DNA of 64,000 bases. Origin: Doris montereyensis (lineage: Eukaryota; Mollusca; Gastropoda; Nudibranchia; Dorididae). The notes beneath the pieces were generated by a model. It had not been told where the DNA came from. It saw only the letters and a program-made list of their open reading frames with translations, and searched no databases. Location: the NCBI GenBank assembly GCA_037039925.1, contig JAXRKP010000083.1:465001-529000 (forward strand), read 5' to 3'. Positions within the stretch are counted from its first letter, which is position 1, and each line of letters begins with the position of its first letter. This document shows, in pieces, positions 39,267-52,600 of the stretch. The position numbers and the translations under genes are program-made.

Positions 39267-41333
39267 GGTTGTAAATCTTTCAAAATTTAGACTTGATTTA
39301 GATAGTAATTCTCGATGGCAAAATTTAAATACAAAACTCTTAAATCTTTTAAATTTAATGCAATTTTCGATCAAGATCTACAGAACAGATGAATAATAGT
39401 ACAATGTAAAAGACAGCAGGTGACCGGCTCAAAAGTTGATCCAGGTTCTGAGGTTGATCCGACGGATTATATCACTGCTGTTCCCGATCAGTCTTGATAA
39501 TGATAGGCGGTATCCGTCATTTACTTATCGAGAATAACCTTATGAAGACAATCGATTTGGCCTTGAAACACACTTGAAAAACAAAAATTGATTAAAGCAG
39601 GACGATGATGTGGTTGCTATACAATAACAGTAATGATCAATGATCACCAGCTGCAGATCTCTCTCGAGAGAGAAAGAAAAAAACAGGAGCATACGATGCG
39701 ATATCGCGGACACTGCAGTGTGAAAAAGATGACTTCATTCAATAAAGGTCAATTGAAAGCCTAGCGCAACAAATCCAGATAAAGGATGTCCTCAAATCAC
39801 CAGTCCTGTGAGGCTGTGGGTACGATATTGGGTCGAAAATTCAATAGGCCTACACAGCAACTGAATGTGCGTGTTTGGTGTTGCCGTTTGGCTTGGTAAA
39901 AGTTCAGTGAAGTTCAGTAGCCCTGAGGTTTCAGCGAAGACTTCTCAGGGGAGATTACTCTTGAAAATAAAAAGTTAAAATTGATCTGGGCCAAGATGTA
40001 CGAGGAAGTAGTTCTCTGCCCAAGAACTGTTTCAAAGCTCATGTATCGATGAAAAAGCGGTTTTCAATTTTATCATCGAGTGATCTGATTACATGCCTTT
40101 ACTAATACAGTTTAGAAAAAGATTGATATACGGCCTAAAATAAAAATAAAATTATCCAGTTATGGCTCTAACATCGTTGGAGACTGAACTAACATTACAG
40201 TTAACTAGACTCATTCACTCCCACCCCCCCCTTCTCCCTCTCCCACCCCCTTCACAGTAAAAGAAAAAATGTCTCACTGTATATTCTCATGCTATGAAAT
40301 GAGTTATCGAGATTATCACACGTTATTGTAAAATGTGTAGATGTGAGGAACTGAATCAAATTTGACATCGAAGTCAATTTTTTTTAAAACTATGAAAAAC
40401 TAACACATGTAACCTTTCCCCAACGGTCCTAAATATAATAATAGGTATGCGTTGAATGCAAGTTATGCATACAGCAAGAATATTTTCCTATATGCTATTC
40501 ACTTCCATGTGTGCGACAAATCATGCAGGCAAAACTGATGTTAATTATCAACTTGTAATCGAATTATTTTACTAGTGTGACGCATGCGATCGTTTAAGCC
40601 CAACACATTTTCTTAGCATGGAAAGGAAGGGTGATACGGGATACGGTAGTTATATTTGTAAACATTGTAATTTTTACAAGTAAATTCTGTTACTTTTGAA
40701 TTCCTGAATTCATATTTGATAGTAGAATTGATACCCAAATTGATGTTAATGTTACACTATAGAGAAATGTTTTTAGGAAAATAATCTACACCCTCATTTT
40801 CTGCTTACCACGATTTCAAAAGAAACATCAGCACTTAACTTCAACTACCCCCCTCGCCCCTCCCAAAAAAATAAAATAAAGCAAATAACATCAACAAAAA
40901 CATTTAAAAAATATATAAGTTGGGGCGTGGCAGTATCTTAGAACGAGTCGTTATAAGGCATGACTTCAATCTAGGGACTTGGCGATATATCGACTGTCCT
41001 AAAAATTGGTATTTTAAATCGCGACGTTAGGGCCAAGACGGAATACAACAGCTATTCTATCTTGAGTTAGGGCTGTCGCTATACCGACATGGTGACATAA
41101 TTATGGGGCAGGCCTGCACAGGAGTCGGCGGCTATGCGGCTTGCCTTTGAACTTGTATCATCCCGGATAAATATTCTTTACGCTCAGTTATCGAAATATT
41201 CATTGTAGAAAGAAAGAAAAAACGATAACATTTTTCGCACCCCAAAATTAACAACATTTCTCGCGTGAAACGTGATTAGGCGTTTTATTTTGGAGATGTA
41301 AATTATTTCAGTTCTCATAATATGCCTACTAGC
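39267..41333. other. 5' flank of ACSS2 and start of the divergent spacer
   Basis: The ACSS2 promoter should lie here on the minus strand. I see no convincing TATA box at a defined distance. An in-frame upstream ATG for ACSS2 is at 39374, preceded in frame by a basic 36-residue stretch. Poly-C runs occur near 40224 and 40850. Otherwise unassigned. Confidence 0.4.
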
Positions 41334-41561
<228 letters not shown>

Positions 41562-41803
41562 AATGCAAAATTTATATAGCGCCCCTATCCATGAGAGTCA
41601 TGCTCAGGTGCGCTTTACAAAGGCTAACACATACATCATACAGTAGCTTACATAATGTACTCAATATTTAAGATTACTATAAAATCAAGACATCTACATA
41701 CACGAAAAATTGTTACAATTAAGATGAACAGTACCTAAATGACGATATGTGTTAATTACAAGATGGCCCTATACACGCGTGCGCACACACACACACACAC
41801 ACA

Positions 41804-41842
<39 letters not shown>

Positions 41843-44800
41843 CAGGTGCCAACCCCACACACCCCATGATAGGTCGAAAAGTCAGTTTTAAAAGTCTGCG
41901 AACATAAAAATATAATAATAGTTAAAGAAGTCAAACTAAGAGATCTAAGAATAATTACATGTACATGACAGTGTTAAAGATACCATACATCAATAAAACA
42001 CCAAATCCTTAACACGGGTTTTAAAAAATGCCAATAAATTAAATATTATGTGAGTCGAAAATGAAGCGGAACAACTCTGTTTTAAGTCATTGTTTAAAAG
42101 AAGGAAGGGTTGTACAGTTTCTAGTTTTAACTGACAAAGAATTCCATATAGCTGGAGCCGAAAAGGTGAAAGAACGTTCGAGATATTTATTCTTAGGGAC
42201 GCTTCTTTTAGTTGCGAAGATTGTGATGATCTAAGCGGACGATAGGGGCGGTGAACTTTAAGGAGTTGTTTTAAATAGTCGGGGGCAGTGTCATGAATGC
42301 AGTTGAAAATGAGACATGCTATCGTATATATGATTCTCCTCTCTACGGGAAGCCAATGTAGAGAGCACAAAACGGGAGTGATGTGTTCAGACTTTTTGGT
42401 CTTAGTTACAATTCTTGCTGCTTTATTTTGAAGTAATTGTAATCGATGAATAGAAGTTTTTGGCAACCCATAAAGAAGAGAATTACAGTAATCAAGACGA
42501 CTTGTGACAAGTGCATGGACAAACATTTTACATGTTTCTTGGTCTAACAGATTCCGGATACGAGAAATACTTTTAAGGACACAATGGATTGTTTGACAAA
42601 CTTTGTAATGTGAACATGCATGTGTAAAAATTCATCAAAGAAGAAACCGAGATTTTTGACGCTATGGCTGTTACATATAGTCGTATTGTTTATGACCAGC
42701 TCATTTAATATAATGTCCTTTCCTTTTTTCTAAATGTTATCAATTCTGTCTTGTCATTGTTGAATTTCAGTTTATTTTCTGTCATCCAGGTCCTGATGTC
42801 TGACACACAGTTGATGATGGCTGTTTCTTTAGTTGTTATACGATTGTTCATGCTGAGTGGGGTGTAAAGTTGCGTATCGTCAGCATAAAAATGGTGATCA
42901 ATGTTGTGGGATGCGATGATGTCACTGAGAGGTGTAGTGTATAGTGTAAAGAGAAACGGACCAAGGACTGATCCCTGCGGGACGCCAAATAGGATATTTG
43001 CTGCCGATGAAGGACTGCCATTTATGATGACTCGCTGGGTACGATCGGTAAGATAACTCACAAACCACTTCAGAGCCATGCCCGTGATGCCGAAACATTA
43101 TTGCATTCTAGCGAAGAGTTTTGTGGTCCACAGTATCGAAAGCCGTGCTCAGATCCAACAGTAGAAGTGCGACATTGTCATTGCATTGGAGCTGGTTGAT
43201 TATGTCATTGTGGACACGGATTAACGCAGTTTCAGTACTGTGGCCTCGCCTGTATGCTGATTGAAAAAGGGGGCACAGCTTGTAGCTCATGGTGTGGTTG
43301 GTAAGTCTTCGCACAATGAGTTTCTCGATGATTTTTAAATGAAATTTAAGTTCGAGACGGGTCTGTAATTTTTCATAATCTCGTTGTCAAGATTCTTCTT
43401 TTTTAAGAGTGGAGTCACATGTGCTTCTTTGAAAACGGTGGGAAAATCCGCATTTTGGATGGAACAATTGGCGATGGAGGTTATGGCTGGTGCCACCTCA
43501 TTAATACAGGCTTTTAGAACCCACGTGGGAACCGCGTCCAATTTGCATTGTTTGTTTGCTGCATCATTGACCAGTTCAGTGATTTCCTCAACAGATGCAG
43601 GTAAAAAGTAGAAAAGTGTTGGTGGTGTTGTGATGAATTTCGTACCACTAATTTTAATGGTGTCATTGTCAATCTTTTCGTCAAGATCCGATCGAATGGT
43701 GACAATTTTGTCAACGAAATTTTTATTGAACATGTTAGCTAATTCTTGGTCATTTGCGTGTGATGGTAAGGAAGATGATGGGTGTTCGTGTTTCATGAGT
43801 CTATTTATGATGTTAAAAAGTTCTTTGCTATTGCACTTGTGCTCAGCGATGTTGTCCCTGGTATATGTACGTTTGCATTCGTTTATCAGTCCATTTGTTT
43901 CGTTTTTTGCTTTTGATATATATTTCTTTGTAAATGACGAGCTTAGATTTCCGCCAAGTTTCTTCGGCTGCTCTTCTCTTTCGCTTTGAGATTAGTATTT
44001 CATCACAAAACCATTTGGTGTCCGGTCGTACTATAACAACTTTTGTAATCAGGGGGGCATATCTGTTAAGTATTTGGACCATAATTTTGTTAATTAGTGA
44101 AATTTTTGTTTCAACTGTCCTAGCTTCCTCGAGGCTCTTAGTTATCTCTGATTTGACAATGTCACTTTAAAAACTTTCCATGTCCAATGATTTTTTTGTC
44201 CTATACGAAATCGACTTTTTTTTATGTATGGGCTTTTTCAGTTTAAAGTGAAATATTACGCTTTGATGGTCTGAGATATGGTTGCTTTCTACACGTACAT
44301 CTTGCAAGAGGTTGTCATTGGAATGGCTCATAACAAGGTCAAGTGTGTTTCCGGTTATATGTGTTGGTGATTTAACATGTTGGATCAGGTTGCATGCCTC
44401 GATGCTGTTTATAAAATTAAATGTACTTTTATCTGAATTATCATTGACATGGATGTTGAAATCTCCAAGAATATATAGGTTATTTGTTTTAGCAGAAATA
44501 TCGATGATGTGATCTTGAAATTCATTTATAAACTTGGTAATTGAGGCATTGTTTTTCTTAGATGCCGGGGGCGATATATCAAAACGAATTTGTAATAACA
44601 CTTTTTGGTCTTCATGTTACATTCAAGGACTTCAAATGTGGATGGTTGCATAGAGGTTATCAGTTCGATGTCCAATGCCGTTTTAAAAATCACCATTAGT
44701 CCACCACCTTCTCTGCTATGGGGACGGTCCCGTTTAACAAAAGAGTAACCAGATGGTAACATATCATTCAAAATGCAATCACTGTCATCTTTTAGCCAGG

Positions 44801-45290
44801 TTTCTGTTATGAAAAATAAGTCTATGTCACAGTCAATTATGTATTCGTTCAGTAGTGTAGTTTTATTACGAACAGAGAGTGCATTTAACAGCACAACCTT
44901 TAAAGGGTCTAAATCAGACACATTTGTGGTGTTGGGTGTGGGTCTAATGAAAAGTAAATTGTTGGCATTGGAGTGCCGTTTTTGTTTTTGTTTATTGAAT
45001 CTTCCGCCCCTCTTCCCTCTTCGTGTGCGTTTGTATGTGTTTCTATATAAGTGGTACTGCCTCAACAGGTCAATGACTGGCAAATGTAGACTACTGTAAT
45101 GACGATGTGTTATGAGATCAATTGCCTTGTATGTAATGGCTGGAGTAATGCTTGTGTTGTTATTGAGAATGCCCATGGTCCATGGTGGATAAAAACAGTT
45201 CACAATAAAACTAACGATTGAAACTTGAAGACCAAGCTCCCACATCGGTATAATAATGTAAAAATCCACAAATATTCAAAAGCACTGTTA
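41562..45290 (-). mobile_element. Nearly complete CR1/L2-type LINE (endonuclease plus RT)
   Basis: Read on the minus strand. The endonuclease (45110-44170) shows LNALSVRNKTT, FFITETWL, REGGGLMVIF, YILGDFNIHV and SDHQSVIFHF. The RT (43800-42700) shows ADFPTVFKEAHVTPLLKK, NYRPVSNLNFI, SAYRRGHSTETALIRV, LLLDLSTAFDTVDH (motif A), GVPQGSVLGPFLF (motif B) and FYADDTQLY (motif C). A C-terminal domain (42526-41990) shows SRLDYCNSLLYGLP and HWLPVERRI. The 3' end is GCGCTATATAAATT plus ATT repeats. The reading frame changes at about 44560, 44170, 43820, 43330, 43100 and 42710, yet all motifs are intact, so this is a young-looking copy with small indels. A (CA)n of about 60 bp (41784-41840) lies in its 3' UTR. 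Confidence 0.92.
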
Positions 45291-45442
45291 TATAAATCTG
45301 CAAATGTTGCACAAAAGGATGCACCGTTTAAAGATGAATAGATACACATAAATTATGTCACACTTTGATATCTAAAACAAGCAAAAATCAAGGGAAAAAT
45401 CAGAGCTGAAACTGAGGCAGCCTATGGCGCTAACAATCACAG

Positions 45443-45689
45443 TACTACTACTACTACTACTACTACTGCTACTACTACTGCTACTACTACTACTACTACT
45501 ACTACAGCTGCTGCTACTGCTGCTGCTGCTGCTGCTACTGCTACTACTACCACTACTACTACTACTGCCAACAACTGCTACTGCTACTGCCACTGCTACA
45601 ACAACAACTACTACTACTACTACTACCACTACTACTACTACTACTACCACTACTACTACTACTACTACTAGTAGTAGTAGTAGTAGTAG

Positions 45690-45770
<81 letters not shown>
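45443..45770. repeat. (CTA)n array with a local strand switch
   Basis: About 330 bp of CTA repeats with CTG and CAA variants. At about 45670-45690 the array switches to (GTA)n and back, which makes a small palindrome. The neighbouring open frames on both strands are artefacts. Confidence 0.95.
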
Positions 45771-45774
<4 letters not shown>

Positions 45775-45929
45775 CTGGGTCTAGAAAGAAGAAACGATAG
45801 AGAATGAATGAAAGGAAGTATCAATCAAGCCAAACATTTACTCTTACGAAACATTTACAATTTGTTTTGCCTTAATTGATACTTCCTTTCGTTCATTCTC
45901 TATCATTTCTTCTTTCTAGACCCAGTGAG
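45771..45929. repeat. Foldback element with 55-bp arms
   Basis: Left arm 45771-45825 begins CTCACTGGGTCTAGAAAGAA; right arm 45875-45929 is its reverse complement with two mismatches. The loop is 49 bases. The left end abuts the (CTA)n array directly. It encodes nothing. It could be a minimal foldback transposon or an inverted duplication, about 740 bases upstream of the SPTLC1 start codon. Confidence 0.9.
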
Positions 45930-46009
45930 ATATAGATCTAGTCTATAGTTATCCTATTTTTTTTCGTTCTTGTTTCCATCCTCACACCTCTCTCCCTTTC
46001 TTTCTTCCC

Positions 46010-46010
46010 T

Positions 46011-46061
<51 letters not shown>
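46010..46061. repeat. (TC)n microsatellite
   Basis: About 52 bp of TC repeat within a longer pyrimidine-rich stretch (45955-46215), 600 bases upstream of the SPTLC1 start codon. Confidence 0.95.
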
Positions 46062-46064
<3 letters not shown>

Positions 46065-46296
46065 CTTCTCTCTATCTCCTTTTCACCTTTTATTACTTAC
46101 TTATTTTCATATTTTTATTTCATTCTAGATCTGAATCTTCTATTCTCGCTCATTTTTCACACCCCCTCTACTACGTTTCTTATCATCACTGTCTTTTTCT
46201 TTCTTTCTTCCTCCTTTCTGTTTTTCTTCTGACATGACATTGTGTGATGTGTGAGGTATTACTTAGATCTAGATTCTAGATATTTCTCGTTTGATG

Positions 46297-46325
46297 TCTG
46301 ACGAAGGGTTAAACCCAAAACGTCA
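46297..46325 (+). other. Penelope-like or hammerhead-like hairpin motif
   Basis: CTGACGAAGGGTTAAACCC followed by AAAACGTC. It has the order CUGANGA, short stem, xAAAC, GUC of a type I hammerhead core, but the first base of the GAAA element is A. Similar hairpins occur at the ends of Penelope-like retroelements. No RT was found nearby, so this is a remnant at most. Confidence 0.35.
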
Positions 46326-46670
46326 CGTGTTTGTTCTGTCTTTATTAGTGAGTTGTCACTTATTGTCATATTTCGCCTTTGACTTCACTCCACCGTGGCT
46401 CCTTCGTATTATTAAATTTATTACAAATCTCGTCCGCTGAAAGGACACGGAAGGGTTAATTTATGTAACGAGTATCGAGTCACGTATTTCTCGCTCGAGT
46501 GGACGTACTCGAATAGGTAGACAGTAGATTCTAGTCCCCATTCTAGTCGGGTGTGTTTCGATCCGTGTAGCGTGTCGGCAACTACTTGGCAACTAGATCC
46601 AGGCCTCCAACTGTGTCACGGTGTCATACATAACCCATTAGAACTTAGAACACAGTGACACACGGTCAAA

Positions 46671-49600
46671 ATGGCGATCATTCCAGCAACTTGGGATATG
46701 TATGACCTTATCCAAGGAGTCTTACAGGTTATTGAACCGTTCATTAAACTTAGGAAGTGTAATAATGTCATAGATTTAGATCTTGTTTTAGTTTATTCTC
46801 TTGTTTATTTGATATTTGAAACCGTAAACGTCCACCCCCAACTCTTGGTCTAGAACAATAACTAGACTCTAGATCTAGAGTGAAGAGTGATGTAACGTCA
46901 ACACTGCTATTTTATAACACCAGTGAAGCTGTCTAGTTAATTAGAGCTAGATCTATGTTAATTTGATGTGTCTGTTAAAATTCTCTATATTTTGGCACTC
47001 CTTAAGAAGTGATGTCCCGTTTAATCCAGTGAATGTAGCTGGATTTAGTCTAAAATCTAGAATGGTCACAATTGCCAACACCTTCTCTCAGTCCCACGTT
47101 CTTTACTGTGCAATATCCGCGGGGTTAGCGGGGTTAGCAGCGTCAAGAGCCGAAGGGTCTTAAGTTTCAAAATACAGCAGGCAGGTTTCACAAAAATGGG
47201 ACCCAATGATAACTTGAACTCTTCAATTAATCTTTCTCAAAGTCTAATTGATGAATCTTCTTAACATTTGGTCCATGCATAGCTTTGCCATCGCAGATAT
47301 AAAAAAACATAATATTGTGAAATTTTATTTTAATTTGTGTGTTTTGTGAATATTTTTTTTTTTTGAGTGCGAACGTCAGCAATTGAGACTGCTGTCATTT
47401 CCTGCTTTTAATAAGTCCTTTTTAACCATAAGGTAGGTGAGATCAATGACGTTTTATTTTGTTTTCTTTAATTCCATGTGAAAGAGAATTGTTCAAAGAA
47501 AATTTGGCGAGTTCTAAATTTAAAAAATCTTTTGCAGTGATCACGTGAGGCAGGTTTCAGATTTTTGTTATTATGTAACAATTGTTTACCCTTATCATTA
47601 TACATTTGAACTGCTCATGTTTATCACTCAGTCAGTCTATCGTCATTCACCTCACTCATTGAACTGCTTGTGTTCTGGCCGTCATCACAGCCTTCAGTCC
47701 CATCCGTTGTTGCAATACTGTCACATGATTTCTGATTGGCACACATTGAACGTAATTCCTCCCACTACCTCTTTATTTTACTTTCTTTGTTTCTTTCTTT
47801 ATCCCCCACAAAACCAACTTTTTATCTCAGCCCTTCAAAATAAACCCTCTGTATACTAAATGTCCCTTGGGTGGTACCCTGCCTATGGAAGTCCTTCTAA
47901 TTCATTTTATAAATATATGAGCGACTTCTCTTTTGTTTCGGTGTCTTTTTCCTGTTCAAATGTCACAAAGTTTGGAGATTTTTATTCTATATATAATATA
48001 ATTAGGTGGACGTGGCTGTTTACAGGGTGCCCAGACAAATTTTAAAATAATATACACAGGCTCACATGTGACATTACATAATCATGTCTTCCTACTCATT
48101 AAATGTTAAAATTTTAAATTTAAGTCTCTGTGTTAAATTACTAATAGTGAATAAATCTCTGAGTAATGTTATTTCCCCCAGGCTCCTTTATACCATGTCA
48201 TCTTTGAGGTGGCGCTGATTCTCTTGATTTTCAAGATATATACATCTCAAAGCTTTACTCCTGATAAGACTGTTTTAACTGAAAAGGTATGTATAATGTT
48301 AGTTTAGAAGTTATTTACTCTTTCATCTTGTCTTGTTATGACAATCATGAAGCTTTTATTAGATTGGATATTTGTAAATAGTCCCCTTAGCCAATAGAAT
48401 TTTATTGTCAAGCCTTTTGCTTCATTGTTTTTCTCATCACAATCTTTTTTCTCTTCCCATTTGATGTCAACTTGCTGTCCAGGAGCAGGAAACACTGGTT
48501 GAAGAATGGCAGCCAGAGCCGTTAGCCCCAGATGTTCCTGATGATCATCCCTTGCTTCAGTCCATGGAAAAGTATTGTGTCGAAGGGTAAGATTCAATTA
48601 CCTTTATGATTTTTGGGAGGAAGTCTAGCGACCATCAGAAGTGTTTGTTTGCTTTGTTTTAACTGTGACTTCTTTTAAAGATTGGCGTATGAAATATTTC
48701 AGAAATTATTTATCCAGTAGCATGAAGACAAAGCCTTTTTAAAATCTTTGCATACATGTACAGTTTATTTAACAGTTTGTGATTTGAAATTTTCTTGATG
48801 CCTGACTCTATTTAATAATGACTGTTGTGAAATGATGAAGAATTTTAACTATCCTTGAGCTCTTCGAGAGGAATAAAATCATACAGTTCTTTGGGTTTCA
48901 GGTTAGCTTACTTCTCTTACTTCTCTTCATGTGTTTTTCATAACTTTCATTGTCAGGCAAATTGGGAAATATATTCAAGTGAATGGCCAGTCGTGTATTA
49001 ACATGGCATCATTTAACTTCCTTGGTATGGTCGGAAGGGAAGAAGTGGCGGTAAGTGATCTTTCATATATATATAGAGCAAGATATTTACTAATATATAT
49101 GATATGTATACATTTAATTAAAATTTATATGAAGCAATGCTGTGCCGAGAATATCTGTTTTGTTTCTTTTTAAAAATGTATACTTCTTCATAATTCCAGT
49201 TTTAAAAGTATCCATCGTTTTACTTACATTATAATATGATTTGTACTGATGATGCAATGTTGTTTTTTGGGCAGAAGAGCATGAGTATTGATGGAAGTGA
49301 CTAAAAGTTGACATAAGTGTGTCGGGCAGTGCTTGTTATCGCGAAGGAAAGATTTCTGCTTTGCTTTCTAAAATGTCATTTTCTCAACCTGAATGAACTT
49401 ACTTTTGGTAACCTCCATTATTGAGAGACCAATCTCCGTTTTACAAATTAGCTGATGTAATATTATTCGTTTTCAACGAAATTCATTGCAGGAGGAGGCT
49501 GTTAAAGCTCTGAGAGTCTATGGCGTGGGAGCTTGTGGCCCGAGGGGATTCTATGGAACTATGGGTAAACGTCGTTTTTAAGGTTTTGCCTATAAATCTT

Positions 49601-52600
49601 GAGCTGGTGAAGTGTGTGAGAGAGAGAGAAAGGTCTGTGTTTTGTTTGGTTTCATGTATATGTATGTATGTGAGTTAAAAGTGTGGTGTCAACAATTTTT
49701 ATTTTTTTATGTATCAATGTGTTTTAATTAATAGTTTAGCTTTGCTTTGATTTTATTTGTTCCTCATTGGGGGACTCAATCTAGAGGCACGATGTTGGCC
49801 TCTCAACCGGCAGTTCGAAAAGTTTTCTTGAGTTAAAGATTCCTTGGCTGTTTACAGGGCGGTCTGGCTAAAATTTTGCATGATGCACTTATCCATTGGG
49901 GCAACTTCTCAGTGTGCCTATGCATTAAGAAGGCCATGTATTTTTCTATTGCCCTATATACCTCTCATTGATTTGATTTGTTTTGTGTCATTTTCCTTCA
50001 TAGATGTTCACATAAAGCTGGAGGAAGATCTGGCTCAATTTATGAACTGCGAGGAGGCTATTCTCTATTCCTATGGCTTTGCTACAATTTCCAGTGCCAT
50101 TCCTGCCTACTCAAAGAGAGGAGATCTCATTTATGCGTAAGTCAATAGACAAAAATCCATCTTTATTGACCTGTAGTAAGGCAGTATGTGTGATATAGAG
50201 GCGTATCTGCTTTTCACTTTTGCTACCTACACAATTAACAGACATTTGTGGCAAGGCTGATTGTAACAGAGTTACCTGTTTCTCTGAAGGATATTTCCCA
50301 AAATTAAAAAAAAAGACATGATGTAATCGATCTTGGCGTATGAAAGCCTCTAGAGATTGTGACGTAACCGTTTTTGGTGCGCCTAGTATTTGATTTCTTT
50401 ATGTCTAGGAAGAAGGACATGTGTCTATAATTATGTGGAATGGTATAGAACCTTCTTGTATTCTCTTGAACGTTCTTGAAATTTCTGTTTCTGGAAGAGT
50501 CTGTTTTTAAATATAAAAGGGCAGTTTATCTATGATTGAGAGAGTGCGAGAAATAGATTCGACAAATGCGAGAGAAGTACATGACTTTGATTCCATCTTT
50601 ATATGCCAGCATTGTGAAATTGCTTCACTTTATTGATTGATTGTCGACTTTGAGTTTAATAAACGTCTTTGTTGTAATTATTAATTGAGCGTTGGCGTTT
50701 CTGGATTGTGTCTACCGCTTCGGCAACTTCTAGATTTAGAGAAAATTGTCTCGCTTCATTACCCTTCGTAACACTGATAATGTGTCCGTTCGCCAGTAGT
50801 CACTTTTCCTGGCATACTTTGACATCTTTCTTTTTTTCATTTTCTAATGGGTGAGTGGTCAGCGGTCTACTGGTAGGTCATACTTCCTCTTTATTTACTA
50901 TTTCACTTGTATTTCTTTCATTTTCCTGTGTCCTATCAATTCACTCTGAGATCACTGCATTTAATGGATAGGATAAATTGCAATGAAACAATCAAACAGA
51001 CTAGTGCTAATGGAACAAAGTGAAGTTAGTTTTTCTTTTATAAATTGTTGGGTTTTTAAAAAAAAAAGTTAATAATGTCACATCTGGCCTGCATTCTAGT
51101 ATTCTGATTTGTTGGAAATCTTGAAATAGGCTAAACTGCAAGGCACTCTTGTACTGTGCCTCGCCTGCCAACTGAAGGCAACCCAGTTATAGATCAGTTG
51201 CATACTAGGCTTATCAGTGTCTGAACGACCAGCATCTGTGAAAGGCTTTTAAAATCTGATTGCACTTCAAGCACTTGAACTATTTCACATGATTGCAATG
51301 AGTGAAAAGATCAGCTTTATAAATTTCTTATTATGTCTAAGGGGCCTTTGAACATTCCAAAGGATTTTCATCATGCACAATGTGTACTCAGATCTATCTA
51401 GATTTTGCCCATCGTATTTGTTTCAGTTCACACATACATAATATTTGATTTTATGAGAATTTGTATGCTTATTCTGTTAACATCATTCATATTTTTTTTA
51501 TTTATTCTTTTATGAGGATAAACATTCTAAAACTTTTACTCTTTGATTTCTCCACAGAGATGAAAACGTATGTTTTGCTATCCAGAAAGGTCTCTTGGCA
51601 TCTAGGAGTAGAGTTAAATGGTTCCGTCATAATGACATGGATCATCTGGAGTCATTACTCATTGAACAGGCAAAAGAAGATAAGGTACAATATTAATCTA
51701 TTCTTATCCTCAGTAATAGCATTTTAATCATTTTTAAATATGATATCGGCAGTATGTACAGATATGTATTTCGATGGACAATCAGGCCAGTGATAACCTG
51801 TGATTAGCATTGTACACCTAAAAGAATTATGAAAATCAAAAGAATTGTTTTTGTTTTAGAACTCATATGGTTATTAACACATTATGTGCCAACCGTTTTT
51901 CTTCTGGGTTTTCCTCTACTGCCAGACACATGTGTACATTTTACACAGAACATTTTTGAAGTTTTTATCTTTTGCTCTTCTGCTGTTTTTTTTTTTTACT
52001 TTTGTCCAAGTCAGTTGAATGGACAAGAAGTCGTAAAATAAATATTGACCAGGTTGTGCTTTACTTTTGTTTTTTTTCTTTTCCCATGATTTTAACTCTT
52101 ACATGTTTTAAAGGAATGTTTTGCCTGTTCTGTTTTAAAGGAATGTTTGCCTTTTCTGTTTTAAAGGAATGTTTTGCCTTTTCTGTTTTTAAAGGAATGT
52201 TTTGCCTTTTCTTTACAGAATCCAAAGAAAGCAAAGGTGACCAGGACGTTTATAATAGTTGAAGGTCTCTACATCAATACTGGAAACATCTGTCCTCTTC
52301 CAAATTGGTCAGTGAACAAACTTTCTCAACATGAGATCGCATTTTTTGTCTAATGTATCAGTGATACATACGTTGAGGAGATCACAAAGAAATCAAGGGC
52401 CATGACTCTTGTTGTTTTAAACATTTGTCTTTTTCATTGATTTTTATCTTTCAAGATTTCATACTGCATTTTTATACAAAATCATTTCAGAAAAAAAATT
52501 TGAAATTTATCCTAGGGTTAAGCTCATGAAAATTTGTTAGCTTGATGTTAAAAGCACCCTTATCCCACACTCTAGAAGCTTGTTTGAAAATGCCCTTCTG

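Noticed and set aside
43384..45099. Plus-strand open frames of 75-119 codons
   Set aside because: Antisense shadows of the CR1/L2 element on the minus strand.
45372..45807. Poly-Val, poly-Ser, poly-Leu and poly-Thr frames on both strands
   Set aside because: Products of the (CTA)n array; same for the frame at 41322-41546.
46261..46890. Repeated AGATCTAGATTCTAGA-like strings around SPTLC1 exon 1
   Set aside because: Short AT-rich near-palindromes common in this sequence; no fixed spacing or known factor site.
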